Shown: one piece after another, positions 24,201 to 31,610 of the stretch
How positions within the stretch are numbered: position 1 is the stretch's first letter
How the letters are laid out: every line of letters starts with the position of its first letter
DNA from: CAITQP01 sp964533145
Lineage (GTDB): Bacteria > Patescibacteriota > Minisyncoccia > Phycocordibacterales > UBA9973
Assembly: GCA_964533145.1 (NCBI GenBank)
Contig: CAZHLG010000013.1
Span: 1-32,461, forward strand
DNA: 32,461 bases
Direction of reading: 5' to 3'
The notes under the pieces: generated by a model
The model's database searches: none
What the model saw: only the letters and a program-made list of their open reading frames with translations
Told to the model about the DNA's origin: nothing
Translations under genes and position numbers: made by a program

Positions 24201-24907
24201 CCGTCGCCGTTATTTATGAACACCGTCAGCGTATTGCCGGTATCGACGGCGACGGCCAGGTCAGCCTTGCCATCACCGGTAAAATCGGCGGCCTTTATTC
24301 CCTGCGGAAATGCGCCTGTCGCATATGACGCGCTCCACGTAAAAGCGCCTGTTCCATCTCCCGTGAATATGAAAACTTTGTTCGCGGTCTGATCAGTGAC
24401 GGCAAGGTCCTGCTTGCTATCACCGTCAAAATCAGCCGCCGTGACATATGCGGCAGCAGTCATCGCTCCTGTGGCATAATTGACCGCGGACCCGAACGTG
24501 CCGTCGCCGACGCCCAACAGCACAGACACATTGCCGCTCGAAACATTTGCGACGGCGATATCGGCCTTGCCGTCACCGTTAAAGTCAGCCGAGGCCATGC
24601 CCTTGGGAGCTGAACCGACGGCATAGTCGACATGCGAGGCAAATGTGCCATCTCCATTGCCAAGAAGCACGGATACGGTACCGCCGCTATTGGTGGTTAT
24701 GATGTCCTGCTTACTATCTGCATTGAAATCGCCGGTGATAAGAGAGCGCGGACCGGCAGCAGTCGTATAGTTCGTCGCAGTGCCGAACGACGTGGCGAGC
24801 GCGCTGCCGTGGTAGCCTACGATAAGCGCGACGACAAGAAGCGATGCGGCGACGAACCGCATCGGCGAGATGCGCGAAAAAATTATCCCGAAAGGACTCC
24901 GGCGCAT
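21251..24907 (-). CDS. Giant surface protein: FG-GAP propeller, Ig-like region, Cys repeats, membrane helices and two regulatory-like domains
   Basis: 1218 aa. Order: signal or anchor helix (about 16-38, FVAASLLVVALIVGYHGSALA); seven FG-GAP/VCBS units (about 45-385, each with a DxNxDxxxD-type calcium loop such as ADFNGDGKADIAV), enough for one seven-bladed propeller; Ig-like and SwmB/Big-type segments (about 390-690); poly-Gly; four Cys repeats C-Q-D-x4-N-x6-C-x-Y (about 710-808); a Ser/Gly/Pro linker; a hydrophobic stretch (about 902-950) ending KKRRR; a carboxypeptidase-regulatory-like domain (WGTVYDSVTKQPLDPAYVML); two helices (about 1081-1125); and a second such domain (FGYVSSRETGKPLSFAIVRV) to the end. 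The propeller would face outside, for adhesion. ATG 24907 is supported by TATACT 8 nt upstream. Family-level domains are clear; the ligand is unknown. Confidence 0.88.
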   Translation of the reverse strand: MRRSPFGIIFSRISPMRFVAASLLVVALIVGYHGSALATSFGTATNYTTAAGPRSLITGDFNADSKQDIITTNSGGTVSVLLGNGDGTFASHVDYAVGSAPKGMASADFNGDGKADIAVANVSSGNVSVLLGVGDGTFGSAVNYATGAMTAAAYVTAADFDGDSKQDLAVTDQTANKVFIFTGDGTGAFTWSASYATGAFPQGIKAADFTGDGKADLAVAVDTGNTLTVFINNGDGTFASAVTYSAGTNPELVSVGDFNEDGVKDLAVANFVSADVSIFIGNGDGTFDPAVNYSTATGAHGTAIADWNADGHQDVAVVNAGATNLTVRSGVGDGTFGSGTNFTVGNVPQDIAAADFNGDTKPDIAVVNQSDNNVSVLLNMTVGALDHFVFDAIPAQTVASGFTVTVTAKDVGGLTVTGFTGTVDFTSTIGTVTPATSPSFSAGVLTTTISLASAGTGTVTATDHAGTGRTGTSTSFTVYPAATVSSVTSSLANGSYGTGQVVPIEIVFNTPVTVSGIPVLYLNTTPTATAFYSTGSTLSTLTFLYTVLAGDTSPDLDYATSNSLSLAGGTIHNAAGTPATLTLPMTGGFGLLAGTKDIVIDTQAPVLAEVTPVDALVLSSTAQYTFSSSEDGTITYGGSCGTATTTAVSGDNTVTFSGLANATYSDCTITVTDAAGNASAPLTVNTFRVSAHRNNGGGGGGGGGIPPNDFPLCQDPAAVNYRSIGVCIYPAQLCQDHNANNYGTPLPCTYDQNVPPPDLLCQDRHAENFGGNLPCRYPDPVEIPSMCQDPRADNVGGPLPCSYPKNCAGAGCVPKPDTGGGHDSGGTPPAPTGGSSGGSSGGESPTVPAPTKPSSGGGCPPITATSTAGVILQEIRQSYCDTVLAAKEAYLKIRALLAVPRIGLTQKIVTIAALVASAAATIATALFLNPLSFSEIVLIPARLWSLLMTAFGLKKRRRPWGTVYDSVTKQPLDPAYVMLRSVDGKDVASTLTDLDGRFGFVVPEAGTYALVAQKTNYVFPSQRLVGQDHDELYRDLYFGEYFTVAAPGEIVIRNIPMDSAQFDWNEFAKKEQHLMRFYSSRTKWLFRISNVLFGFGFTVAALATIVAPRGYNIAILALYVLLFFVRRHGLAARPFGYVSSRETGKPLSFAIVRVSQKDTGVELMHRIADATGRYYCLLPNGEYHVRIDRKLADGTYEKVIENITATVKKGYLAETFEV

Positions 24908-24915
24908 ATGCTACT

Positions 24916-24921
24916 AGTATA
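24916..24921 (-). promoter_or_regulatory. -10 box of the FG-GAP protein gene (leaderless)
   Basis: TATACT on the minus strand, 8 nt before ATG 24907, just behind tRNA-Ser. Confidence 0.55.
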
Positions 24922-24964
24922 CATCACTGCTCCACGGCACAATATTGAGTAATGCACAGTTTTG

Positions 24965-25051
24965 CGGAGACGGAGGGATTCGAACCCTCGAGGGTTTTTA
25001 CACCCTACCTCGTTAGCAGTGAGGCGCTTTCGGCCACTCAGCCACGTCTCC
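24965..25051 (-). tRNA. tRNA-Ser (anticodon GCT)
   Basis: Acceptor GGAGACG (25045-25051) pairs with CGTCTCC (24966-24972); the discriminator is G, as usual for serine. The anticodon loop CTGCTAA in stem CTCA.../...GAG gives GCT, for AGC/AGU codons. A long variable arm (GTAGGGTGTAAAAACCCTC region) and T arm GAGGG-TTCGAAT-CCCTC follow. CCA is not encoded. Confidence 0.94.
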
Positions 25052-25068
25052 GTGAACAGACACACTCT

Positions 25069-25074
25069 AGCATA
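25069..25074 (-). promoter_or_regulatory. Candidate -10 box of tRNA-Ser
   Basis: TATGCT on the minus strand, 17 nt before the mature 5' end. It lies back to back with the plus-strand kinase promoter at 25103. No clear -35 box. Confidence 0.45.
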
Positions 25075-25102
25075 CCGGCCGCCGTTTTTCTACCGTGCAT
25101 GG

Positions 25103-25108
25103 TAGAAT
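25103..25108 (+). promoter_or_regulatory. -10 box of the soluble kinase gene (leaderless)
   Basis: TAGAAT, 8 nt before ATG 25117. A weak T-rich stretch (25085-25090) is at the usual -35 distance. Confidence 0.55.
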
Positions 25109-25116
25109 AGGCCTAT

Positions 25117-25863
25117 ATGCCGACGACAGATGCTCACAGCGAGACCGAGGACCTCAAGCGCGAAGTCGCTGCAAAAAGCGACCTGATATCCGTATCGGCC
25201 CACCAACTCCGCACCTCACTCTCGGCGATGAAGTGGATTCTCAAGATGTTCATCGACGGCGACTTCGGCGCGCTCTCCCCCGAACAGCTCTCCTTCATGA
25301 AAAAGGCGCTCGAGAACGACGAGCGCATGATCCGCCTCGTCAACGAGATGCTCTCGATCAACCACGCCGAAGACACGCTCGAAGAACGCCATCCGTCCCC
25401 GGTCGACATCGTACAGCTGCTCGACACGACCATCTTCGACTTCACCGGAGAGTCCTACAAGCGCGGCATCCAGCTTATATTCCTCAAGCCGGACGCCCCG
25501 ATCCCGGAGATCGTGGCCGACCAGGAAAAACTGCGCGTCGTGTTCCAGAACCTCATCGAGAACGCCATCAAATACTCGAACACGGGCGACCGCGTCTTCG
25601 TGAGCGCCGCCGCAAAAGAAAACGGCGTCGAGATCTCGGTGCGCGACACGGGCATCGGCATAGCGCCGGAAGACGCGCCAAAGATATTCGGCAAATCATT
25701 CCGTGCCGACAACGCCAAGGCGCAGGACTCCGTCGGTTCCGGCCTTGGCCTGTATACGACGAAGCGCATCGTCGAAAAGGAGGGCGGCTCGATCCGCTTC
25801 GAGAGCGCGCCGGGCGCCGGCACGACCTTTTTCGTGACCTTGCCAGCAGGGACGCATCAATAG
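25117..25863 (+). CDS. Soluble histidine kinase without sensor domain
   Basis: 248 aa, essentially a bare kinase: HisKA with SVSAHQLRTSLSAMKWILK (His29) and HATPase_c with NLIENAIKYSN (N box), VRDTGIGIAPED (G1), FGKSFRAD (F box) and GSGLGLYTTKRIVEKEGG (G2). Only about 20 residues precede the HisKA, with no membrane helix or PAS/GAF domain, so any input must come from another protein. It is followed after 14 nt by a single-domain response regulator, the natural partner. It is divergent from tRNA-Ser. All kinase boxes look intact. Confidence 0.92.
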   Translation: MPTTDAHSETEDLKREVAAKSDLISVSAHQLRTSLSAMKWILKMFIDGDFGALSPEQLSFMKKALENDERMIRLVNEMLSINHAEDTLEERHPSPVDIVQLLDTTIFDFTGESYKRGIQLIFLKPDAPIPEIVADQEKLRVVFQNLIENAIKYSNTGDRVFVSAAAKENGVEISVRDTGIGIAPEDAPKIFGKSFRADNAKAQDSVGSGLGLYTTKRIVEKEGGSIRFESAPGAGTTFFVTLPAGTHQ

Positions 25864-25869
25864 TACAAT
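25864..25869 (+). promoter_or_regulatory. -10 box of the response regulator gene (leaderless)
   Basis: TACAAT begins directly after the kinase TAG stop and lies 8 nt before ATG 25878. It allows separate expression of the regulator. Confidence 0.5.
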
Positions 25870-25877
25870 CGGCGCAT

Positions 25878-26246
25878 ATGGCACACAAAATCCTCATCGT
25901 CGAAGACGACAGCTTCCTCCAGGGCCTCGCTATGACCAAGCTTGAGAAAGAGGGCTTTGCCGTGCTTGCCGCAGGCAACGCCGAAGAGGCGCAGAAAATA
26001 CTGGCCACCGACTCCCCCGAGCTCGTCCTGCTCGACCTCATCCTTCCGGGCGCGGACGGATTCAGCATCCTCGAGGCCATCCGCAAAGAAGACAAGACCA
26101 AGACGCTCCCGGTCATCGTGTTTTCGAACCTCTCCGAAGACAAAGACATCACCCGCGCAAAGGAGCTCGGCGCGACCGACTACATGGTCAAATCCAACTT
26201 CACGCTCGACGAGCTCGCCGAACGGGTCAAGGGCATCCTCAAATAG
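25878..26246 (+). CDS. Single-domain (CheY-like) response regulator
   Basis: 122 aa, a receiver domain only. The acidic pair is Asp10-Asp11 (LIVEDDSFLQ), the phospho-acceptor Asp53 (LVLLDLILPGADGF), the switch Ser83 (VIVFSNLSE) and Lys105 (GATDYMVKSN). There is no DNA-binding or enzymatic output domain, so it would act by protein contact or as a phosphorelay intermediate. It is paired with the upstream soluble kinase. Which function the pair controls cannot be read from the neighbours (pyk and uppP follow with their own -10 boxes). Confidence 0.93.
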   Translation: MAHKILIVEDDSFLQGLAMTKLEKEGFAVLAAGNAEEAQKILATDSPELVLLDLILPGADGFSILEAIRKEDKTKTLPVIVFSNLSEDKDITRAKELGATDYMVKSNFTLDELAERVKGILK

Positions 26247-26266
26247 CCAAACGCAGCTGCTTAGTG

Positions 26267-26272
26267 TACTGT
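26267..26272 (+). promoter_or_regulatory. Candidate -10 box of pyk
   Basis: TACTGT, 8 nt before ATG 26281. An overlapping TGTACT at 26265-26270 gives a 10-nt spacing. Weaker than the other boxes. Confidence 0.4.
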
Positions 26273-26280
26273 GTCTTCGT

Positions 26281-27684
<1,404 letters not shown>

Positions 27685-27690
27685 TATACT
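27685..27690 (+). promoter_or_regulatory. -10 box of uppP (leaderless)
   Basis: TATACT, 6 nt before ATG 27697, starting right after the pyk stop codon. Confidence 0.55.
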
Positions 27691-27696
27691 TGAGCC

Positions 27697-28488
27697 ATGC
27701 TCTCCGCATTGCATGCGATCATCCTCGGCGTCGTCGAAGGCCTGACCGAATTCCTGCCCGTGTCATCGACCGGGCATCTCATTCTTGCCGCCCACGCGCT
27801 CCGCATCCCGGAGACGGAATTCATCAAGAGTTTCGAGATCATCATCCAACTCGGCGCCATTCTCGCCGTACTCGCCCTCTATTGGCGGAAACTGCTCACG
27901 AATTGGAAGATCTTCTCGCGCGTGGCAGTCGCCTTCCTGCCCACGGCACTCATCGGGCTTGTCTTATACAAAACGATCAAGACATATTTGCTCGGCAATG
28001 CGGCGGTCGTGCTCTGGTCGCTCGCCATCGGCGGCGCGCTGCTCATATTCTTCGAACTGCTGCACGCACGGAAAACGCCCACGACATCCGGCGCCGATAC
28101 GACCGCAGAACTTGAATCCATGAGCTACGGCACCGCAGCATTCGTCGGCTTGTTCCAATCGCTCGCCATCATTCCCGGCGTCTCGCGCTCGGCGGCGACC
28201 ATCGTCGGCGGCATGATCGCCGGCATGTCGCGCGCAGCAATCGTGGAATTCTCTTTCATGCTGGCCGTGCCGGTCATGGCAGCCGCGACAGGCCTCGATC
28301 TCATCAAAAGTGCCGGCTCGTTCGCACGCGCAGATCTCGCCGCGCTCGGCGTCGGCTTCGCCGCCGCCTTCGTCGCAGCGCTCCTCGCCGTCCGGTTCTT
28401 CATCCGCTACGTACAGAAACACACGTTCGTCCCCTTCGGCATCTACCGGATCGTGCTGGCGGCACTGTTCTTCTTTTTCCTGCTGTAA
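27697..28488 (+). CDS. uppP: Undecaprenyl-diphosphatase
   Basis: Integral membrane phosphatase (BacA type) that turns undecaprenyl diphosphate into the monophosphate, recycling the carrier used for peptidoglycan. 263 aa, about eight membrane helices. The two family signatures are present: VVEGLTEFLPVSSTGHLIL near the N terminus and IIPGVSRSAATIVGG in the middle. The second usually reads PGVSRSG; here Ala replaces that Gly, while the catalytic Ser and Arg are kept. The C terminus is a phenylalanine-rich helix (LAALFFFFLL). It complements murI, murD and murC elsewhere in the window. Overproduction of this family gives bacitracin tolerance in other bacteria. Confidence 0.94.
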   Translation: MLSALHAIILGVVEGLTEFLPVSSTGHLILAAHALRIPETEFIKSFEIIIQLGAILAVLALYWRKLLTNWKIFSRVAVAFLPTALIGLVLYKTIKTYLLGNAAVVLWSLAIGGALLIFFELLHARKTPTTSGADTTAELESMSYGTAAFVGLFQSLAIIPGVSRSAATIVGGMIAGMSRAAIVEFSFMLAVPVMAAATGLDLIKSAGSFARADLAALGVGFAAAFVAALLAVRFFIRYVQKHTFVPFGIYRIVLAALFFFFLL

Positions 28489-28490
28489 AT

Positions 28491-28512
28491 CCGGGAACTC
28501 GTCTTTTCCCGG
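28491..28512 (+). terminator. Hairpin after uppP without a U-run
   Basis: CCGGGAA/TTCCCGG, a 7-bp stem with 8-nt loop, 2 nt after the uppP stop. It is not followed by T residues, so it may be a weak terminator, a 3'-end stabiliser or part of the next promoter region. Confidence 0.35.
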
Positions 28513-28533
28513 AAGGTGTGGCATGATGCACCA

Positions 28534-29307
28534 ATGAGGAAAAACTACACCAAGAAAGGCGCCGCGCCGAAACAACCCGTCTCCCTCCGGAAACCGGGAG
28601 CTCCCGTGCGCATCAACAAGCACATGGCCGACATCGGCCTCTCCTCGCGGCGCGAAGCGGACGAACTCATTGCCGCCGGCAAAGTCCGCGTGAACGGCGC
28701 AAAGGCCGTCATGGGCATGCAGATCGATCCGGCGACGGACACGGTCACGCTTGCACGCAACGCCCGCGCCGCGTTTTCATACTACGCCCTCAACAAACCG
28801 ATCGGCATCGTGACCACCGGCGCGCAAGACGGCGAAAAGGACATCCTCGCGGCGATCAGATTCCCGAAGCCGGTCTTCCCTGTCGGCCGCCTCGACAAAG
28901 ACTCGCACGGCCTCATCCTCATGACCGACGACCGGCGCATCACCCACCGCCTCCTCGATCCGAAATTCGAGCACGAAAAAGAGTACCGCGTCACGCTCAA
29001 AAAAGGCATCACGCAGAAATTCATCGACAAGCTCGAGCACGGCATGATCGTGGACGGCGTGCGCACCAAAAGCACGAAGATCACGCGCGAATCCGACAAA
29101 AGCTTCCGCATCATCCTCAAGGAAGGCCGCAACCGGCAGATCAGAAAGATGGTCGAAGCCGCAGGAGACGCCGTGGACGACCTGCTCCGCCTGCGCATCG
29201 AGCACATCAAGCTCGGCACGCTGCAGGACCGCGCCTACCGCTCGCTCACCAAGAGCGAAGTGTCCGCGCTGCTCGCAAAACTCAAACTCGGCAACGGCGC
29301 ACTGTAG
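28534..29307 (+). CDS. RluF-like 23S rRNA pseudouridine synthase
   Basis: 257 aa. A basic N-terminal tail (1-25), an S4 RNA-binding domain (about 26-73, VRINKHMADIGLSSRREADE) and a RsuA/RluB/RluE/RluF-family catalytic domain with GRLDKDSHGLILMTDD (catalytic Asp121) and EHEKEYRVTL. The EGRNRQIRKM motif and a long Lys-rich end follow. GRLDKDSxGL and HEKEY are worded as in RluF, which modifies U2604 of E. coli 23S rRNA, but the target here is only inferred. ATG 28534 is preferred: a CATGAT box lies 6 nt upstream, while an alternative GTG at 28516 would add six residues. It is the last plus-strand gene before the island. Confidence 0.9.
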   Translation: MRKNYTKKGAAPKQPVSLRKPGAPVRINKHMADIGLSSRREADELIAAGKVRVNGAKAVMGMQIDPATDTVTLARNARAAFSYYALNKPIGIVTTGAQDGEKDILAAIRFPKPVFPVGRLDKDSHGLILMTDDRRITHRLLDPKFEHEKEYRVTLKKGITQKFIDKLEHGMIVDGVRTKSTKITRESDKSFRIILKEGRNRQIRKMVEAAGDAVDDLLRLRIEHIKLGTLQDRAYRSLTKSEVSALLAKLKLGNGAL

Positions 29308-29326
29308 CTGACTGAAATTCGAGCGC

Positions 29327-29551
29327 TCAGAGATATCGAGGAAGATCCCAATCCGGGTATATGTAGTGGCGCTCCCCGCACAGGAGCGGCTCGTCCGCCG
29401 TTGCCGTGTACTCGCCGGGCTCCGAGAGAGGTTCGGCGGAGAGGAACGTGTGCGGTGCGGGGATGGGATCGAGCGGGTCGTCCGGGAGCGTGAAGGCCAG
29501 GACGCCGGGGTGGACGAAGGGGTTGTTGCCGGTGCCGGAATCGATATACCA
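29327..29551 (-). pseudogene. 3' remnant of an unknown GC-rich gene
   Basis: A 74-codon open frame with good codon use but no start. Upstream it runs into TAG at 29552-29554. It reads WYIDSGTGNNPFVHPGVLAF and ends GERHYIYPDWDLPRYL. The Pro/Asp-rich text looks like the end of a secreted or RHS-type protein, but I do not recognise it. The composition is GC-rich like the chromosome, while the DNA on its left side in transcription terms (29560 upwards) is abruptly AT-rich. It therefore looks like a gene cut off when the island was inserted or rearranged. Confidence 0.45.
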
Positions 29552-29675
29552 CTAGGGAATCCTTCTTTACCATTGATGGTACCTGACCCCTTTTCCCTTA
29601 TCTAATTTCCACTATGAACTTGAACTTAAAGCCCCAGGCAAAACTTACAAAGAGTTACTAAGAAAATCGTATTAG
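29552..29675. other. Island junction: composition step with a short palindrome
   Basis: GC-rich DNA gives way to AT-rich DNA here. TACCA-TTGA-TGGTA (29568-29581) is a perfect 5-bp inverted repeat followed by CCTGACCCC. Similar short palindromes next to CCTGAC can occur at ends of small mobile or REP-like elements, but no transposase is present. A 20-odd-codon frame on the plus strand (ending KTYKELLRKSY) is too short to call. No complete gene is seen. Confidence 0.3.
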
Positions 29676-30128
29676 CTACTCTCCGATTATAAATCGGTAG
29701 GTATTCCATTCAGGATCCCTCTGGAGGATAGATTGTATCTCGTGAGAATTATTTTTTGCCTTGAGTTCTTCAATTTGATTTTTCACAACCTCAGGGTCGG
29801 ACGTGTAGAAAATGAGCTCTTTCATATTCCTGCCAGTCAGCGCAGCAACAAATCGCGTCTTTTCAGACGAAAGAGTCTCATCCGCATCGAGTTCAAGTTT
29901 TTGGAGAGACTCAGATTCTACCTTACTTGCAATTCCTGATTCTGTTTTCCAATTAAGAGGTGTGGCTATCCCTACCTGATATTGATAATCAGGATGTCCC
30001 ATCGCTTCTCGCAATCCAACACACACACGGATAACAAAATCATCTCCGTTCAGTTTTGCCTCACGAACACTCCATGTGTCTGGGTAAGAATTTAAGGTTC
30101 TGTATTTATTTTTGCGAAGATTGAACAT
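29676..30128 (-). CDS. DUF695 protein, candidate immunity factor for the upstream RHS nuclease tip
   Basis: 150 aa, soluble, acidic. The body matches the DUF695 pattern as I know it: TWSVREAKLNGDDFVIRV, LREAMGHPDYQYQVGIATPL, ELIFYTSDPEVVKNQIEEL and a C-terminal QRDPEWNTYRF. The molecular function of DUF695 is not known to me. Its position is telling: it starts 9 nt after the stop of the RHS tip gene, the standard place for an immunity gene. It is as AT-rich as that toxin tail and unlike the housekeeping genes. Having no signal or membrane helix, it would act in the cytoplasm, where a nuclease toxin would have to be neutralised. The immunity role is an inference from context. Confidence 0.7.
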   Translation of the reverse strand: MFNLRKNKYRTLNSYPDTWSVREAKLNGDDFVIRVCVGLREAMGHPDYQYQVGIATPLNWKTESGIASKVESESLQKLELDADETLSSEKTRFVAALTGRNMKELIFYTSDPEVVKNQIEELKAKNNSHEIQSILQRDPEWNTYRFIIGE

Positions 30129-30137
30129 ATTGATTTA

Positions 30138-30875
30138 TTATTTTTTATCTAAGCCTGTGCTCTTCATAAAGTTCGTAGCCCACTCCTTGATTCCAGTGAA
30201 AGATGGATTGTTGGGAGAAATACTGTTTCGAATATTTTGGTAGGAAGAGCCTTTACTATCCATTACTGTCTGTTCAATAGCTCTTGCCTGGTTTCTTGTC
30301 GGCATATTAGTCAATGTTTCCAAACCGTTACTGAATCTTTCTCCGTGCTGAGCTTCACGAACAGCAGTATTCTTTGATATTCCCACGTATACGTCTTTCC
30401 CTTGATCTATTCCGCGATAAACGTCAGTAGCAGTATTACCTTTATTGAGGAACGAGGCAACATCTGCTGTTGTCTCAATGCCATTTACTACAGCTTTACC
30501 TGCCGGTATTTCTCCAGCGGTGACAAATCCAATTGCTGCCCATCCATAATTTCCCCTTTGAGCTTGTTCATGAGCTTCTGTTAGACCGACTACACCTAAA
30601 GGAGTCGCCAGTGACTGCATAAACGAAGTTATTTGCGGAGCATACAATACAGCAAGGCCAACAAGAGCAGTCGCTTCGCCAATACACGCATCCCAGAAAC
30701 ATCTACCGTCTGGATCAATATTCTTAATCGGATTATTTCCAGCGTATGAATATGAATTCTGGGTTTGTGGATTTGCGAGCTGTTCTTTATCTTTTCCAAT
30801 CGTCCAGAAGCTCGGGTCTTGAGAGATGAATCGTCCAACCGTCGGATCCATGTAACGGGCACCAAGATAGAGCAA
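30138..30875 (-). CDS. Displaced RHS tip with GIY-YIG/URI-like nuclease toxin domain
   Basis: About 245 aa. Residues 1-57 are the conserved end of an RHS/YD-repeat core (LYLGARYMDPTVGRFISQDP, YSYAGNNPIKNIDPDG). After DPDG the text changes to a tail with a hydrophobic linker (65-130) and a C-terminal domain (about 150-245): VYRGIDQGKDVYVGISKN, AVREAQH, TRNQARAIEQTV and NIRNSISPNNP. The paired VY-x-G strands, the Arg, and Glu201 in RAIEQ fit a GIY-YIG (URI) nuclease. The body of the RHS protein is absent: the frame is open upstream only to TGA at 30939-30941, with no ATG there. Starts could be TTG 30875 or ATG 30851. It may be a silent spare tip used by recombination, or expressed alone. AT-rich tail, GC-rich core. 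Confidence 0.78.
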   Translation of the reverse strand: MLYLGARYMDPTVGRFISQDPSFWTIGKDKEQLANPQTQNSYSYAGNNPIKNIDPDGRCFWDACIGEATALVGLAVLYAPQITSFMQSLATPLGVVGLTEAHEQAQRGNYGWAAIGFVTAGEIPAGKAVVNGIETTADVASFLNKGNTATDVYRGIDQGKDVYVGISKNTAVREAQHGERFSNGLETLTNMPTRNQARAIEQTVMDSKGSSYQNIRNSISPNNPSFTGIKEWATNFMKSTGLDKK

Positions 30876-30912
30876 CGCCGTGTCCGCGTCATACTGGTGT
30901 CCACCAAAGTGC
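30707..30912 (-). repeat. Duplicated RHS tip DNA, copy 1
   Basis: Homologous to 32187-32415. Long stretches are identical, for example around the GGATCCATGTAACGGGCACC core. The homology covers codons from about GGHQYDAD to NPIKNxDPDG. Just upstream, the sequences part at 30913. Confidence 0.85.
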
Positions 30913-30946
30913 CTCAGGTCGACACCTGCTCTGCATTTTCAACGAG

Positions 30947-31123
30947 TCACGAGTTCGTCACCGACGCCGCCGTGAGCAACCACGCCAAGCACCAGCGCAA
31001 TCGGCCAAAATTTTTCAATCCGTACCGCCTCAAAATCCTCGAACGCGCAACACCGCAGGCACTAGGCGAAAGTTCTAGTATTCGGAAGTATTGATTCAGA
31101 GCTAGCCCAATAAGGTTGTTCAC
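30947..31123 (-). other. GC-rich relic between the first immunity gene and the displaced tip
   Basis: A GTG-started 58-codon frame (MNNLIGLALNQYF, then RLRWCLAWLLTAASVTNS) overlaps the stop of the gene at 31123. The opposite strand is also open across the same GC-rich block. I recognise neither reading. The block is far more GC-rich than the flanking AT-rich genes, and CAGGT-CGAC-ACCTG (30916-30929) forms an inverted repeat at its left end. It looks like a recombination relic or a mobile fragment rather than a functional gene. Confidence 0.3.
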
Positions 31124-31599
31124 TAATTAGTTTTTTCAACCTGCTCCCCCAGTTTTTCCGGCGTTGTAAAAGTAATATTATCAATATTAAACTTTTTCAT
31201 CTGATCCTCAAAAACTTGCTCCGATAGTATCGGCCCTAAATTAGTTTTATTTTTTAGATCCAGTATCCACCAATAGGTTACCGCCTCGTCCGGCACGGAA
31301 TAGTCATTATTGGGATTATTAGGGTACTCTCTTTTTGTTACAGGATGGGTTATAGCTACAATGTAATCCTTACTCCAGCCGATTTTTACAACCTTCGGTT
31401 CAATACCTTTTTCAAAATCAGCACATCGAACGGAAACCATGTGGGCACTCGTTTTTTCTAAGGTACAAACATCATTGATTTTATAATCAAAATCCGCCAA
31501 GCCTGGCCCAAATCCTTCTTTAAATGCATAGCCCCAAAGAGCGACTACAATACCCGCACCTAGAACAATGAGAAATATTACCAGAATCTTTTTTTGCAT
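31123..31599 (-). CDS. Membrane-anchored protein, candidate immunity factor for the main RHS tail
   Basis: 158 aa. The N terminus MQKKILVIFLIVLGAGIVVALWGYAF is a single membrane anchor. The rest, about 130 residues, is predicted outside: a Cys pair (NDVCTLEKTS, VRCADFEKG), a strand-rich middle (KVVKIGWSKDYIVAITHPVT) and a tail after VTYWWILDLKNKTNLGPI that ends in a helical stretch. I cannot name the family. It starts 11 nt after the stop of the RHS protein gene and has the same AT-rich composition, the standard position for a cognate immunity gene. An anchored, outward-facing immunity protein fits a toxin acting outside the cytoplasmic membrane. Function is inferred from context only. Confidence 0.6.
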   Translation of the reverse strand: MQKKILVIFLIVLGAGIVVALWGYAFKEGFGPGLADFDYKINDVCTLEKTSAHMVSVRCADFEKGIEPKVVKIGWSKDYIVAITHPVTKREYPNNPNNDYSVPDEAVTYWWILDLKNKTNLGPILSEQVFEDQMKKFNIDNITFTTPEKLGEQVEKTN

Positions 31600-31610
31600 T
31601 TTGGTTGTTG

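Noticed and set aside
22480..24760. Tandem repeats that could be read as a CRISPR-like array
   Set aside because: They are protein repeats (FG-GAP units and Cys motifs) inside one open frame, with diverged DNA and no spacers.
29235..29573. Minus-strand frame of 112 codons overlapping the pseudouridine synthase end
   Set aside because: Its product is Arg/Pro/Ser-rich noise; another frame at 29327-29551 has far better codon use.
30765..31094. Plus-strand frame across the RHS repeat and the GC-rich block
   Set aside because: The first part is antisense to the conserved RHS tip. The second part is protein-like, but has no start of its own and no recognisable family.
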